A DNA stretch of 64,000 nucleotides from Gammaproteobacteria bacterium (GTDB taxonomy: Bacteria > Pseudomonadota > Gammaproteobacteria > Pseudomonadales > Azotimanducaceae): contig JAFIFJ010000152.1 in the NCBI GenBank assembly GCA_020832085.1, positions 1 to 64,000 on the forward strand, in the 5' to 3' direction. The position numbers and the translations under genes are program-made. Of this stretch, positions 18,258 through 26,670 are shown piece by piece (the first letter of the stretch is position 1; the number at the start of each line of letters is the position of its first letter). The notes below the pieces were generated by a model, which saw only the letters and a program-made list of their open reading frames with translations, was not told the DNA's origin and searched no databases.

Positions 18258-18273
18258 TGTTCGGTTTCGAACA
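18258..18273. promoter_or_regulatory. Candidate operator TGTTCG-N4-CGAACA upstream of the zinc-ribbon gene
   Basis: TGTTCGGTTTCGAACA matches the palindrome found at 28702 and 61272 except in the spacer. It begins 75 bases before the leftward zinc-ribbon gene start and lies in the short gap after the DUF3309-type gene. Confidence 0.55.
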
Positions 18274-18297
18274 TAGTGGATTCGGCTCGCCGCGGAA

Positions 18298-18456
18298 TCA
18301 GATCCCACCCGTGAGGAAGAGGATCACGAGAACGATGACGAGGACCCCGACGACGCCGCTCGGGCCGTATCCCCAGGACCGGCTGTGAGGCCAGGCAGGG
18401 ATGACGCCGATGAGCAGGAGAACGAAAACGACGAGAAGTACCGTAGACAAGGGCAT
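18298..18456 (-). CDS. DUF3309-type small membrane protein
   Basis: A 52-aa frame reads MPLSTVLLVVFVLLLIGVIP, then AWPHSRSWGYGPSG and VVGVLVIVLVILFLTGGI. This matches the small DUF3309 family by its invariant P-x-W-P-H-S-R-x-W-G-Y-G-P-S-G centre between two hydrophobic helices. The family is a two-helix inner-membrane protein common in proteobacteria, often near stress or envelope genes; function is unknown. The ribosome site is weak. A degenerate TGTTCG-N4 site starts 77 bases upstream of its ATG. Confidence 0.85.
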   Translation of the reverse strand: MPLSTVLLVVFVLLLIGVIPAWPHSRSWGYGPSGVVGVLVIVLVILFLTGGI

Positions 18457-18532
18457 GGGACCACATCCGTGATGGCGTCATGGATCGAGGTTCCGACACT
18501 AGGGCGGATTCAAGGGCATATCTGTTCGATGA

Positions 18533-18548
18533 CGTACGGACGATCTCG
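18533..18548. promoter_or_regulatory. Degenerate copy of the TGTTCG-N4-CGAACA motif upstream of the DUF3309-type gene
   Basis: TGTTCGATGACGTACG keeps the conserved half nearest the leftward gene. Read in gene orientation it contains TCATCGAACAGATA, 14 bases identical to the site upstream of the first PEP-CTERM gene at 57294. It starts 77 bases before the DUF3309-type ATG and could also serve the divergent BON-domain gene. Confidence 0.5.
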
Positions 18549-18745
18549 GGCTGCACGTAGATGCTTGAACGCTGGCGAAACAAGACTGTTGCAAGCAGGG
18601 CTTCGGCGGCTTCGCGCCGCCAGCGAGACAGGCCCGATGTTCCAAGGGCCAGCTGCGCGAAAACAGAGATCAGGAACGTCCCGTTCCAAACCGGTCGCAA
18701 CTCGACGCGAGCGTCACCATTCAAGCTCCATGGAGAGAATCCACC

Positions 18746-19384
18746 ATGAATCACTTCAAACTTCGTAATGCCATTGTCATCGGCAGTCTCGCCGGCGCCA
18801 TCGCCATGGCTTCTTCCGGCTGCAGCCCGTCGGAGGACGCCACGGGCGCTTCGGCCACCGGCTCGACCGCCAGCGGGACCATGGACTCTGCCGCTTCGGA
18901 CGCAAGCATCCTCTCCCGCGTCGAAGCGAATCTCGCCGGCGAGGGCGCCCTGTCCAATTCATCTTCCGACGTTGATGTCAGCATCGCCAACGGCGTGGTC
19001 ACGCTCACGGGTGAGGTGGCAGACGCCGCCGCCAAGACAGCCGCAGAGCGTGCTGCACGCGCTGTAGACGGTGTCCGGAGCGTGCGCAATGACCTGACCC
19101 TGTCATCGAGGCGGACCACTTCGTCTTCCGACAGCTACGGACCGAACGAGCTGGGCGACGCCATGTCAGACAGCTGGATCACCACCCAGGTCAAGGCGGA
19201 ACTTCTGAGCGACGATCTCAGCTCAGGATTCGATGTGGAGGTCGAAACCGTCGATGGCTGGGTTACCCTGACGGGAACCCTTGTCGATCGCGCAGCTATC
19301 GACCACGTCAGAACCATTGTCGAGGGCGTCGACGGCGTGCGCGGCGTCGACATTTCGAGCCTGAACGTGATGGCCAGCTCCTGA
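18746..19384 (+). CDS. Lipoprotein with two BON domains (OsmY/DolP-like)
   Basis: The 212-aa product has a lipoprotein signal ending ASSGC (lipobox near Cys26) and a Ser/Thr/Ala-rich linker. Two BON domains follow: the first around residues 52-120 (VEANLAGEGAL...DVSIANGVVTLTGEV...AARAVDGVRSVRNDL), the second around 143-208 (QVKAELLSDDL...EVETVDGWVTLTGTL...TIVEGVDGVRGVDI). BON domains bind phospholipid; OsmY and DolP protect the envelope under osmotic or outer-membrane stress. A GGAG precedes the ATG. A bidirectional terminator follows the gene. Confidence 0.88.
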   Translation: MNHFKLRNAIVIGSLAGAIAMASSGCSPSEDATGASATGSTASGTMDSAASDASILSRVEANLAGEGALSNSSSDVDVSIANGVVTLTGEVADAAAKTAAERAARAVDGVRSVRNDLTLSSRRTTSSSDSYGPNELGDAMSDSWITTQVKAELLSDDLSSGFDVEVETVDGWVTLTGTLVDRAAIDHVRTIVEGVDGVRGVDISSLNVMASS

Positions 19385-19392
19385 AGCCGGCT

Positions 19393-19419
19393 GGATCCCG
19401 ACGCCCAGCGTCGGGATCC
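19393..19419. terminator. Bidirectional hairpin terminator between the BON gene and the EPS locus
   Basis: GGATCCCGACGC (19393-19404) and GCGTCGGGATCC (19408-19419) form a perfect 12-bp stem with a three-base loop, placed between two convergent genes. There is no strong T-run, but the position and stem strength fit a transcription end for both the BON gene and the leftward EPS locus. Confidence 0.6.
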
Positions 19420-19473
19420 TGCGTCCGCCGCGGCGAGCTCAATGCAGCCGGGCAGGCGCCGGCCGTACGGAGA

Positions 19474-20754
19474 TCACCACAGGCGGTGACGGACGGTGAG
19501 CACAACCCTTCGCTCATCGTAGCTCCGCCCTCCAGCATCGCTGTCACGCTCCTCGTAGCCGACCGCGAGGCTCAGCGAGGTTCTTTCCACCACCTGCCAG
19601 AGCCAGCGGACGTTCAGGGCATAGAGATCGTCCTGACGATTCTCATCCGTGAACTTGCGGCGCTGGACCCTGAGACTGGCGTCCATGGTGACACCCGGGG
19701 TGATCCGATAGCCTGCCCGAAGTTGGCCGACCAGGCGCCGGGAATCCCTCAGCACCAGATCATAGTCCTCCTCGACCGCCGACAGATCGGCCCCGAACGT
19801 CCAACGCTCCCTGCTGTAGCTGTAACCCAGACCGATGCGGGTGAGTTCGAAGACATTGCCCTCGGCGCCAACCTCATCCAGCTCGTCTCCAAACTCAGGA
19901 ATACCCCGACCGCCTTCCAGGGATCGATCCGTGAACTCCCGTTGGGCAGACACGGAGAATCGGTGACCCGCCGTGGGCTCAAGATATCCGTTGGCAGTGA
20001 GCGCCAGTCCGCCCCTGCTCGGCATGCCGGATCGCGCTACCTCGTTGTAGCCGACTCCGAAGTCGACGCCAGCGTTGCGCAGCTCCCGATCAAAGGTGGC
20101 CAGCAGGGACCAGCGATCGTAGTCGGGCACCCGGTCGAGGTCGTAGTCCACCGCCAGCACAGAACCGCGCAGCCCCACGCCCTGGACGGCGGACACCCGT
20201 CGACGGTAATCCAGCGTTCCCGAGTAACGCGTACTGTCGTCGAATCCGCGATTGCTGTTGAAGAGTTCAGCCCGTACGGACGTGGTGAGCTGATTCGCGG
20301 AAGCTGCGCCGAGCAGGTAGGTGAGCCCGGTTCCGAGTGTGTCGCTTTCCCTGCGATTGTCGGGCCGGTCAGCATCCCGGCGATCGAGCAGCGTCTCGGA
20401 GCGCACGTGGTCTGTCAGCCATGTCAGTCGACCGGGAAGCAGGGAGACATTCACGGCACTGGCGCCGAAAAACACTTCATCACCACTGTAACTGCCACGT
20501 TGATAACGCCGTGCCTCAGCCCGATAGTCTGCGCTCAAGTCCACGCGCGAGAACTGCTGCGAGTATCCCACTGCAAGGAAGGGTCGATGAATGAGATCTT
20601 CCCGCGTATTGCTGGATGCACGCCGGATGTTATCAGTCGCTTCGGCCTCGTAGCCCAGCTCGGCAATGACCCGGGGCTGGGCCGGAGCAGCGGCCCCACT
20701 GGCAAGAAGCAGCAGCGCCAACGCCTGTCGCGGCCATGTGAAAGCCATGCCCAT
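19474..20754 (-). CDS. Outer-membrane beta-barrel protein of the exosortase/EPS locus
   Basis: The 426-aa product has a signal peptide (ALALLLLASGAAAPAQ) and a body of alternating amphipathic strands with many Arg/Tyr/Asp residues. It ends in VVLTVRHRLW, a C-terminal aromatic strand typical of BAM substrates. Family resemblance is to the outer-membrane beta-barrel proteins found in PEP-CTERM and EPS loci (EpsL-like). The likely role is an outer-membrane conduit or anchor for the secreted polysaccharide. Its ATG directly abuts the stop of the Wza-like gene (TGAATG), so translation is coupled. It is the last gene of the leftward EPS cluster. Confidence 0.8.
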   Translation of the reverse strand: MGMAFTWPRQALALLLLASGAAAPAQPRVIAELGYEAEATDNIRRASSNTREDLIHRPFLAVGYSQQFSRVDLSADYRAEARRYQRGSYSGDEVFFGASAVNVSLLPGRLTWLTDHVRSETLLDRRDADRPDNRRESDTLGTGLTYLLGAASANQLTTSVRAELFNSNRGFDDSTRYSGTLDYRRRVSAVQGVGLRGSVLAVDYDLDRVPDYDRWSLLATFDRELRNAGVDFGVGYNEVARSGMPSRGGLALTANGYLEPTAGHRFSVSAQREFTDRSLEGGRGIPEFGDELDEVGAEGNVFELTRIGLGYSYSRERWTFGADLSAVEEDYDLVLRDSRRLVGQLRAGYRITPGVTMDASLRVQRRKFTDENRQDDLYALNVRWLWQVVERTSLSLAVGYEERDSDAGGRSYDERRVVLTVRHRLW

Positions 20755-21405
20755 TCAGAAAGTCCGCTCTGCAACCGTTATGACGTCGCCAGGGCGGAGC
20801 TGGAAATTGGTGTTGAGGTCACCTCGCCGCAGCACGGCATCGAGATCCACGTCCCTGGCATCGTGACCCTGGCGATAGAGTCGGGTACGGGAAGGTGCCG
20901 CAAACTCCGTGGGGCCTCCCGCTTCCAGCACCAGGTCCATGACGGTCATGCCCGGTCGGTACGGGATCGACCGCGGCTGCTGCACCGCACCGGTGACCCG
21001 GACCCGAGTCAGATACTCGGCGCTGGCCAAACCGGTGACGATGACGCTGACCTGGGGATCCTGGACAAAGGCCGTCAGCCGCTCGCGCATGATCTCGGCC
21101 ACCGCTTCCGGCGTCTTGCCGCCCACCTCGACATCGCCGATCAACGGTGCGGACACGAATCCGTCCGGACGCACCGGCACCGAAACAGACAACTCGGGGT
21201 TGCGCCAGACACTGATGGAGATGGTATCGCCCGCCCCCAACTGGTAGCGCTCGGTAAAGGCCGGCCCCAGGTCGGTTTCAGGTGGCGGCGCACCCGATGG
21301 GGACGAAGCACAACCGCTCAGGAGCGCCGGTACCAGAAGCACCGGAAGCAGCCAGTAAGACAACGCTGCGCGCGTCGTCCGGAAAGCGTGTTCTCTGGGA
21401 AACAT
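20755..21405 (-). CDS. Polysaccharide export lipoprotein (Wza/EpsE-like, SLBB)
   Basis: The 216-aa product has a lipoprotein signal with LLSGC lipobox. The Poly_export domain (YQLGAGDTISISVWRNPELS...VRPDGFVSAPLIGDVEVGGK) and an SLBB segment (VRVTGAVQQPRSIPYRPGMT...VMDLVLEAGG) follow. Such proteins form the periplasmic and outer-membrane part of Wza-type exporters. It is shorter than E. coli Wza (~380 aa) and lacks the C-terminal amphipathic helix, so the neighbouring beta-barrel may supply the outer-membrane pore (inference). The ATG at 21405 is preceded by GGAGG; a longer upstream frame has no such site. Confidence 0.88.
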   Translation of the reverse strand: MFPREHAFRTTRAALSYWLLPVLLVPALLSGCASSPSGAPPPETDLGPAFTERYQLGAGDTISISVWRNPELSVSVPVRPDGFVSAPLIGDVEVGGKTPEAVAEIMRERLTAFVQDPQVSVIVTGLASAEYLTRVRVTGAVQQPRSIPYRPGMTVMDLVLEAGGPTEFAAPSRTRLYRQGHDARDVDLDAVLRRGDLNTNFQLRPGDVITVAERTF

Positions 21406-21461
21406 GGTGAACCTCCGTTTGATTCGGGTAGGGAGTGCTGCGGAATTCGAAGCCTCAGCAC

Positions 21462-22469
21462 TCACTCTTCGTAGTACTCCGAGTAGCCATCTACCGCGGC
21501 CCCGCGCACCGCATCGTTGAGAATGAGGCCCGAGAACCGCTCCGGCGGGATGGACGCCAGCGCCAGATCGACGGTGTATCTCGGTGTGGTATCGGCCCGC
21601 ACCACCATGGCGATCTGGCCGGCATAGTGGGTCAGCAGGCCGGTTTCACTGGTCATCAGCAGCGGCGGTGAGTCGATCACCACCAGCCGATCCCGGTCCG
21701 CGAGGGAGAGTTCCTCCATGAGGTCCTTCATGCGCTCACTGGAAAGCAGCTCATTGACGTTCTCCTGGGGTGTTCCTGCCGGCAGAAACTGAAGATTGTC
21801 GATACCTTCCGGCCGAACCAGGACTTCGGCGATGTCGTCATAGTCACCGGCCAGGTAGTCGAGCAGCCCCGGGAGGCCCTCGAGGCCAAGTAAGTGCGAC
21901 GCGCCGCGGCGAATCACGTCAGCGTCCATCAGCATGGCCTGCCGATCCCTCTCGAGGCTGAGAATGAGCGCCAGATTGGTGGCCACGAAGGTCTTGCCTT
22001 CGCCAGCCAGAGCGCTGGTGATGAGAATGAGGTTGCTTGCCAGGCGGGGTTCGTCCTCCGCCTGCTCGATGGCCGCATTGAAAAGAAGCGCCCGCTTGAT
22101 CCTGCGGTGCTCGTCCAGCAGGGCATTCTCCCTGGGGAAGCCAGGCACCGCATAACCGAGCCTGGCAAGCCCAGGCAGGTCCACCGCCACCCGACCATCA
22201 CGGGCAACATGGACCTGCCGTTGATCCGCCTCCTCATCATCGATGTGGTCCTCGAGGGGGGGCTCCACCCACTCGTCCATGGCATCGCGCGGATTCGGCT
22301 GCGCCGCAGCTGCCTGACGCAGCGCCCGGTCTGCCGAGGGCTCGAAAACCACTTCGCTGCGGGTGCTCGGCTTAGGCGTGGCGCGGTCGGGGGCCACACG
22401 ACGCGGCTCCGATTTCGATTCAGCTTCTTCAGCCTTGAGCCGGTCCACTGCACGATCTAGCAATCCCAT
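21462..22469 (-). CDS. Bacterial tyrosine autokinase of the EPS/exosortase locus (CpsD/EpsG-like)
   Basis: The 335-aa cytoplasmic BY-kinase has Walker A ALAGEGKT (residues 153-160), Walker A' AMLMDADV (178-185) and Walker B LVVIDSPP (about 263-270), and ends with a Tyr cluster YSEYYEE that would be autophosphorylated. About 130 N-terminal residues are low-complexity and charged. It is a stand-alone kinase whose membrane co-activator is the Wzz-type protein encoded 50 bases upstream, like CpsC/CpsD pairs. It controls chain length and export through phosphorylation cycles. The start ATG is preceded by GGAG. Confidence 0.88.
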   Translation of the reverse strand: MGLLDRAVDRLKAEEAESKSEPRRVAPDRATPKPSTRSEVVFEPSADRALRQAAAAQPNPRDAMDEWVEPPLEDHIDDEEADQRQVHVARDGRVAVDLPGLARLGYAVPGFPRENALLDEHRRIKRALLFNAAIEQAEDEPRLASNLILITSALAGEGKTFVATNLALILSLERDRQAMLMDADVIRRGASHLLGLEGLPGLLDYLAGDYDDIAEVLVRPEGIDNLQFLPAGTPQENVNELLSSERMKDLMEELSLADRDRLVVIDSPPLLMTSETGLLTHYAGQIAMVVRADTTPRYTVDLALASIPPERFSGLILNDAVRGAAVDGYSEYYEE

Positions 22470-22519
22470 GACATTTCTCCGGAAGGGTCGCTCAGACTGG
22501 ATTCCATCACTTCGAATCC

Positions 22520-24061
22520 TCAGGCGTAGAGCCACAGAATGAACAGGTAGGCGACGAGCAATGCGGTAAGCAGCAAACCGTAGAACACACGACTTCTCAT
22601 CTGCTCCAGCTTGCGCTTGCGTGACATCACACTTCCCACACGCCCAAGCACATTGAGTCCCGTGCGGTCCCGAAGCTGCCCGACATCGCCATAGGTGGGT
22701 GTCACCAGAGCCAGCAACAGCGCCGTAGCACCGCCCATGGCCAGTGCCCCGCCAAGCACCATCGTCGAAAGTCGCATCCGTGCGGGCGCAATGGGGCGCG
22801 TGGTCACGTGGGGCGGGTCAATGACCTGAAAGATGCCTTCGCTGACGGTCAGGTCCGCCTCGCGGGCCATGTTTGCCGCCTCGCGTCGGCTGACCAGTTG
22901 CTCGTACTGCCGGCGGACGACGTCGTAGTCCCGGTCCAGACGGGTCAGTTCGGCCTCCACCTCGGGAATGGTGTGGACCGAGTTGGAGAGCTCCACCATG
23001 CGGCGACGAAACTCATCTACGGTCACCCGTTCAGAGGCTACGGAAGCCTCGGCCCGGGCCAGCTCCAGCTGCAGATCCTGGATTCTGAATCGATCCGGTC
23101 GGCCGTCGGGCTGCAGCACCGGGCCATCTGCGCCCAGCCTGCTGCGAATCCTCTGCAGTTCCCGACGCGCTGCGACCACATCAGGATGCTGATCCGTATA
23201 GCGGCTCTCGAGCTGGCTCAACTGAAGCTCGAGGATCCTCGCCTGCTCGGCGCTGGCCGCCGGCGCCATGACGCCACCGACGATCGCCGAGGGCGAAGCG
23301 GCCGCGTCGCTCAGCATCGGGCCGAGCTGCTCGCGCAGATTGGCGCGAACGCGCTCCGCCCGAGTCAGCTCGAGTTCTGCGGCACGCAAGGCCTCGCGAG
23401 CTGCATACAGGGTCGTGAAGTAGTTCGGTCCGGTACCGGGAAGCAACGACGCATTGACTTGACGGAACTGCTTGAGGCGATCCTCGGCTTCCACGAGCCG
23501 CTCTTCGTACTTGGCAATCTGAACCGTGAGGAAACTGTCCATTCTCTCCGTGCCGCGCTGCGACAGGCCGAGCACGGATTCGATGAACACGTCGTGGACT
23601 GTGCGGACGACCGTCAGCGCCCGCTCGGGATCGCGGTGCTCGTAGGCCAGCTCGAAGAGGTTCTCCTGGCCGCGCTGCTGAGTGGAGTTGGCTCGCACGA
23701 TGATCCCGGATGCAAGATGAGCGAACAGTCGCTCCCTGGCTTCCGGCGTCACGATGCCAAGGTCGAGGTCCGCTTCACGGGCAATCCGCTCCAGATTAGG
23801 TCGGCTGAGGAGTGAGCTGCGGGCGACGCGAAGGAACTCCTGGTCCACCGCCGTGCTATCGAGAGCCACGCCGTCGAGGAGCCGGTTGAGCATGCTGGCC
23901 GTATCGACGTAGAGCCGGGTATCGGCCCGATAGACGTCGCTCATCTGTGCCACCAGAACCCAACCCGCAATCGCGATCACCAGAGTCACGGCGATACCCG
24001 CCTGACGATGTCGCCATGCCTGTCTGGCCTGCCTCAGGAAATCAAAGTACTTATCGAGCAT
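22520..24061 (-). CDS. Polysaccharide chain-length determinant (Wzz/GNVR type, XrtA-system)
   Basis: The 513-aa inner-membrane protein has a first TM helix at about 22-40, a Wzz domain (VYRADTRLYVDTASMLNRLL), and a long periplasmic coiled-coil from about 150 to 400 (EERLVEAEDRLKQFRQVNAS; ELQLSQLESRYTDQHPDVVA). A second TM (TMVLGGALAMGGATALLLAL) and an extra C-terminal hydrophobic helix follow. The HPDV motif and length match the EpsF/XrtA-associated chain-length proteins. It sets polymer length and activates the tyrosine kinase downstream. The ATG has a strong GGAGG ribosome site. Confidence 0.88.
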   Translation of the reverse strand: MLDKYFDFLRQARQAWRHRQAGIAVTLVIAIAGWVLVAQMSDVYRADTRLYVDTASMLNRLLDGVALDSTAVDQEFLRVARSSLLSRPNLERIAREADLDLGIVTPEARERLFAHLASGIIVRANSTQQRGQENLFELAYEHRDPERALTVVRTVHDVFIESVLGLSQRGTERMDSFLTVQIAKYEERLVEAEDRLKQFRQVNASLLPGTGPNYFTTLYAAREALRAAELELTRAERVRANLREQLGPMLSDAAASPSAIVGGVMAPAASAEQARILELQLSQLESRYTDQHPDVVAARRELQRIRSRLGADGPVLQPDGRPDRFRIQDLQLELARAEASVASERVTVDEFRRRMVELSNSVHTIPEVEAELTRLDRDYDVVRRQYEQLVSRREAANMAREADLTVSEGIFQVIDPPHVTTRPIAPARMRLSTMVLGGALAMGGATALLLALVTPTYGDVGQLRDRTGLNVLGRVGSVMSRKRKLEQMRSRVFYGLLLTALLVAYLFILWLYA

Positions 24062-24136
24062 GATCGATCCTCCAGGATCGTTCGGCAGGGGGAGGCAAAG
24101 CTGCTTCCTGCCGTGTTGCAACGGGCCGCCACCGTG

Positions 24137-25033
24137 TCATCGCAGCCGCCATTCTGTGCCGCTTGCGCTGGCCGCTTCCCGACCGCTTCGACCGGAGCCG
24201 AAGTCAGCCAGCGTCATCCGCCAGCGCTTGAGTCTGCTATCCCACTGCCCGAGCCTCGGATACTGCTCGAAAGGGTCGGTCAAACCGCAAACCGGATGGC
24301 GGGCGCGAATGGACAGCAGGATTTCATTGACGATGCTCCGGGCCTTGATCGTGAACGCGGCAGCATTGGAGTCACGCAAGGACTCACTTCCGTACCAGCC
24401 GCGCTCGAACAGCCAGCGGCAGAGATGGCTGCGAAGATTTTCCGAGACGGCTTCCGAGAAGAACGTTCCGGGATCCGCACCGCCCGGCACGCAGATTTCG
24501 TTCAGTTCCGGGTACCAGACCCGGTGGCCCACCCGTGACAGCGCCTCCGCTCCGAGGTACAGCAGGTAGGTGCTGATCCAGCCGCGGGAGATTTCGCCAT
24601 CGATCGTGAAAGGCGCACCTCCTGCCAACCGGTTGGTGAACCCAACGAGACCGCTGGCCGGGCTTTGCAGGGTGGAGGCCAGAAAGGCTGCACGGCGGGG
24701 CAGCGAGAAGTTGCGGTGGCTGTTGACGGTGTCGTTGAGGAGGATGGCGCCGAAGCCATCGCCCATCTCAGGGCGCAGCACGTCGAGCCCTTCCTGCCAA
24801 CCGGAAAACTCGTGCTGAAGGTTGCTGCCGAGGGTGAGCCGCCATCCCCGCAGGCGCCGCACAATCCCGTTGCAGCGGAGCAGATCCGGGCAGTTGGCCG
24901 TCATGATGCGCTGCCGGCGCGGCACCCAGAAAAACAGCCGGTTGCAGAAATCCAGCGCGGCCAGGGTCTGCGCAGGCGTGTAGCCCACCAGCACAAGGCA
25001 GGTTGAAGCCTGACTGCGGCCCCCGAAGTTCAT
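24137..25033 (-). CDS. Putative glycosyltransferase-like protein between exosortase and Wzz genes
   Basis: The 298-aa protein overlaps the exosortase stop by four bases (ATGA), so it is a genuine translated gene. It has no signal peptide. The middle segment SGWQEGLDVLRPEMGDGFGA, then ILLNDTVNSHR, resembles the rhamnan-synthesis F/RgpF type 'G-x-LND(S/T)' block, in which LND resembles a sugar-nucleotide-binding DxD-like site. A later FTIDGEISRGWISTYLLYLG segment would carry the acceptor side. It does not match a family I can name with confidence. Placed in an EPS export module, a role in polymer synthesis or modification is likely (inference). Confidence 0.6.
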   Translation of the reverse strand: MNFGGRSQASTCLVLVGYTPAQTLAALDFCNRLFFWVPRRQRIMTANCPDLLRCNGIVRRLRGWRLTLGSNLQHEFSGWQEGLDVLRPEMGDGFGAILLNDTVNSHRNFSLPRRAAFLASTLQSPASGLVGFTNRLAGGAPFTIDGEISRGWISTYLLYLGAEALSRVGHRVWYPELNEICVPGGADPGTFFSEAVSENLRSHLCRWLFERGWYGSESLRDSNAAAFTIKARSIVNEILLSIRARHPVCGLTDPFEQYPRLGQWDSRLKRWRMTLADFGSGRSGREAASASGTEWRLR

Positions 25034-26670
25034 CGCCCTGCCCCGGCAGGCATCGGCGCTCTAGCGAGAGCGTCCAGGCTTTCACCAGCACCCGCAAGGT
25101 ACTGTCTGAGCAGCTCGCGCGCGCCTTCGCAGCCGAGGTCGCAGGTGGAGGAGACGGCCAGCTGCGCTCCTTCCCGACGGCCACGCAGTGCCGCGGGAAC
25201 CTCCAGCAGCTTCGCTCGAATCTGATCGTGGGTGGCGACACCGCCAATGATGTACCAGGACCACACCACCCGCCGCTCGCCACCGGCGGTGAGTTCCATC
25301 TCGTGGAGCCTGACGGTGCTGCCGCCCATTTCCGCCGTCACGCCGCGGGTTGCCGCGACGTTCCAATCAGAGCTCAGACTGTTGCGGCGGGAGATCAGCT
25401 TCGAATCGCCCCCGGCACCCTGGTAGCGCACCAGATAGACATCCACCTCCGCTGCGGCGCTGCGGGCGAAGCTGGCCTGGGTCTCCACATGGGGACGCAG
25501 GAACTGCGGGCGCCATCCGCCGGCGGTATCCAGCTCAGACCAGCCGGCCGGGGCGGCAGCTCCCAACCCGATGCGCGCGGGAACCTCGGGTGGTGAGACA
25601 TCGGAGCGCAGTGCCGCCGGGCCCAGCAGGATGAGCGCAGCAGCCGCACCCGTCAGCAGGAAGGCCATGGCCGAAGCCCGCTGAATCGATCCGGGAACCC
25701 GCGCCACCGCAGCGGGCCATGGCCCCTCTCGGGTCTGCAGCCAGCGAGCGATCAGGAGCACCGGAGCCATCATGATGCCGAAGACCACCCAGCCAAACGC
25801 ATCGTGGTCGGCAATGAGGGGGTGCTGCATGGCCGTGGCTTCACCGATGCGGATCAGGATGTAGATCCGGATCCAGTTGGAGACCGCCGCCGCGACGCCC
25901 GCTGCCGCCAGCAGCAGCCATCGGTTGGACGATTTCCACAGATTGTCGAAGCCGTAGAACGCCGCCAGGGCCAGGGCGACAATGAAATAGCGATCACCTG
26001 AACACCCTTCGGCAATCTCGAATGCGCCGCCCGCCACGTACACCAGGTTCCCTTCCACATAGACGGGGAACCCGCCCATTCCCAGCACGCCCGTGACCAC
26101 CCCGGTGCTGATGGCCTGCAGCGGTGCCACCAGCAGATCCCAGACCGGAATGGCGAAGTAGAGCAGCGCAATGGGCAACAGGATCAGCGGAATGAGCTGC
26201 CGCCCGCCAAGGGCCACGATCAGCGCGAACAGCAGGATCGGCAGCATGGCTTGCATGCCGAGGGTGAAGTCCAGCAGCTCCGCCAGACCGTAAACCAGGG
26301 TTCCTGCCAGCAGCACGAACAGCCCAGTCAGCGAAGGGGCCAGACGGGAGATGGCCACATCGGGAAGTGCCCGCAGCAGCAGCCATCCGCTCATGCCGAG
26401 CAGCAGGTAGCCATGCTTGTAGGCAAATGCCCAGCGCTCGCCCAGGCGTTCGAAGCCGGTGGCCAGACCGAGCGTGGCCACCGCCAGCGAAACCCCGAGC
26501 ATCAGCCAGAACGGCCACAGCCGGCCGGCACCCTGCAGCGTGTCCATGAAGCCACTGGCCCAGCGAATGGCCAGGGTGCGCCGCGGAGCCGCGACCTTGG
26601 GAGCATAGCTGTCCGCTTGCGACGACCGCGCGCCGGAGGGCAGGCGCCATGATTCGCCGTGAGAAGTCAT
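25030..26670 (-). CDS. xrtA: Exosortase fused to an EpsI domain
   Basis: The 546-aa integral-membrane protein has about eight hydrophobic helices and the exosortase catalytic triad: Cys223 in EIAEGCSGDRYFI, Arg268 in SNWIRIY and His289 in ADHDAFGWVVFG. A periplasmic EpsI-type domain follows (about 330-546), containing QFLRPHVETQ and VSSTCDLGCEGARELL. Exosortases are cysteine transpeptidases that cleave PEP-CTERM tails and attach the proteins to the cell surface or EPS. The usual CSGxR appears as CSGDRYF. Two substrate proteins with PEP-CTERM-like tails are encoded 30-36 kb away in the window. Starts and stops overlap the neighbours by four bases. Type A is inferred from the companion genes. 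Confidence 0.88.
   Translation of the reverse strand: MTSHGESWRLPSGARSSQADSYAPKVAAPRRTLAIRWASGFMDTLQGAGRLWPFWLMLGVSLAVATLGLATGFERLGERWAFAYKHGYLLLGMSGWLLLRALPDVAISRLAPSLTGLFVLLAGTLVYGLAELLDFTLGMQAMLPILLFALIVALGGRQLIPLILLPIALLYFAIPVWDLLVAPLQAISTGVVTGVLGMGGFPVYVEGNLVYVAGGAFEIAEGCSGDRYFIVALALAAFYGFDNLWKSSNRWLLLAAAGVAAAVSNWIRIYILIRIGEATAMQHPLIADHDAFGWVVFGIMMAPVLLIARWLQTREGPWPAAVARVPGSIQRASAMAFLLTGAAAALILLGPAALRSDVSPPEVPARIGLGAAAPAGWSELDTAGGWRPQFLRPHVETQASFARSAAAEVDVYLVRYQGAGGDSKLISRRNSLSSDWNVAATRGVTAEMGGSTVRLHEMELTAGGERRVVWSWYIIGGVATHDQIRAKLLEVPAALRGRREGAQLAVSSTCDLGCEGARELLRQYLAGAGESLDALARAPMPAGAGR

Noticed and set aside
18212-18754. Leftward 180-codon frame overlapping the DUF3309-type gene
   Set aside because: It is out of frame with the clear DUF3309 signature and crosses regulatory sites; no family or ribosome site.
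19486-21474. Long rightward open frame opposite the beta-barrel and Wza-like genes
   Set aside because: It has no domain and is fully antisense to two convincing genes with lipobox, signal peptide and Trp-ended barrel.
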